DNA from: Hypomyces perniciosus
Lineage: Eukaryota > Ascomycota > Sordariomycetes > Hypocreales > Hypocreaceae
Length of the DNA: 64,000 bases
Assembly: GCA_008477525.1 (NCBI GenBank)
Contig: SPDT01000003.1
Span: 3,472,001-3,536,000, forward strand
Reading direction: 5' to 3'
Position numbering within the stretch: the stretch's first letter is position 1
Text below: more notes on this DNA, generated by a model
Database searches by the model: none
What the model was told of the DNA's origin: nothing
What the model saw: only the letters and a program-made list of their open reading frames with translations
DNA letters: not shown here

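Noticed and set aside
20452..63626. More than a hundred open frames of 60-233 codons on both strands inside the NRPS
   Set aside because: They are repeated shadows of the same NRPS motifs in other frames, recurring once per module, with no protein features of their own.
63960..63986. Apparent start codon of the NRPS at 63986
   Set aside because: It is a GTG in the middle of a carrier domain and the frame stays open to 64000, so the gene continues beyond the window.
20151..64000. Possible epimerisation domains between modules
   Set aside because: Module lengths are uniform and each has only one HHxxxDG-bearing domain, so there is no space for an extra 450-residue domain.
1..64000. CRISPR arrays, ribosomal RNA genes, bacterial operon signals
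   Set aside because: None seen; spliced introns and RIP mark this as fungal nuclear DNA.

Overview
This is eukaryotic DNA, almost certainly from a filamentous ascomycete. Genes carry short GT...AG introns of about 50-75 nt with CTRAY-like branch sites. The left edge holds a retrotransposon eroded by C-to-T / G-to-A change with strong TA enrichment, the signature of repeat-induced point mutation (RIP). The dominant gene is a peptaibol-type non-ribosomal peptide synthetase (NRPS). That combination, with scattered GTACGGAGTAC-like motifs in the intergenic DNA, points to Hypocreales (inference; the species cannot be read from the sequence).

Layout. 1 to about 5.2 kb: a dead Ty3/Gypsy element on the minus strand, with traces of gag zinc knuckle, reverse transcriptase, RNase H and integrase. 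5.2-6.6 kb: a transition zone with LTR-like sequence and a non-RIPed RNase H fragment of a LINE-type element. 7.5-8.6 kb (+): an NAD(P)-dependent epimerase/dehydratase-like reductase. 9.3-10.9 kb (-): a five-exon glutamine synthetase with unusual substitutions. 10.9-14.7 kb: a long stretch with no recognisable gene but a perfect 21-bp inverted repeat and many GTAC-rich motifs. 14.7-17.0 kb (-): a remnant of the fungal 2OG-Fe(II)-oxygenase-like family that lacks its catalytic core. 17.7-18.8 kb (-): a three-exon Xi-class glutathione transferase (glutathionyl-hydroquinone reductase).

20.15-64.0 kb (-): one uninterrupted reading frame, open at the right edge, encoding at least 14,615 residues of NRPS. 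The window holds the end of one carrier domain, then thirteen complete C-A-T modules, then a terminal thioester reductase (R) domain. All thirteen C domains keep HHxxxDG and all thirteen complete carriers keep GGDS. Modules are 1,073-1,098 residues long, which leaves no room for epimerase or methyltransferase domains. Pocket codes read by eye fall into groups: Aib/Iva-like (modules a, e, f, g, j), Gln-like (d, h, l), Pro-like (k), and four unassigned (b, c, i, m). The inferred C-terminal part of the product is Aib-X-X-Gln-Aib-Aib-Aib-Gln-X-Aib-Pro-Gln-X, released reductively as an aldehyde or amino alcohol. This is the architecture of a long peptaibol synthetase; I do not recognise this exact residue order among peptaibols I know. 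The loading end and the first modules lie beyond position 64000.

How the genes might fit together: three modules appear to use glutamine and a divergent glutamine synthetase lies about 10 kb away, but nothing in the sequence proves a functional link. The reductase and the glutathione transferase could be tailoring or housekeeping genes. No transporter, regulator or thioesterase is visible on this side of the NRPS.
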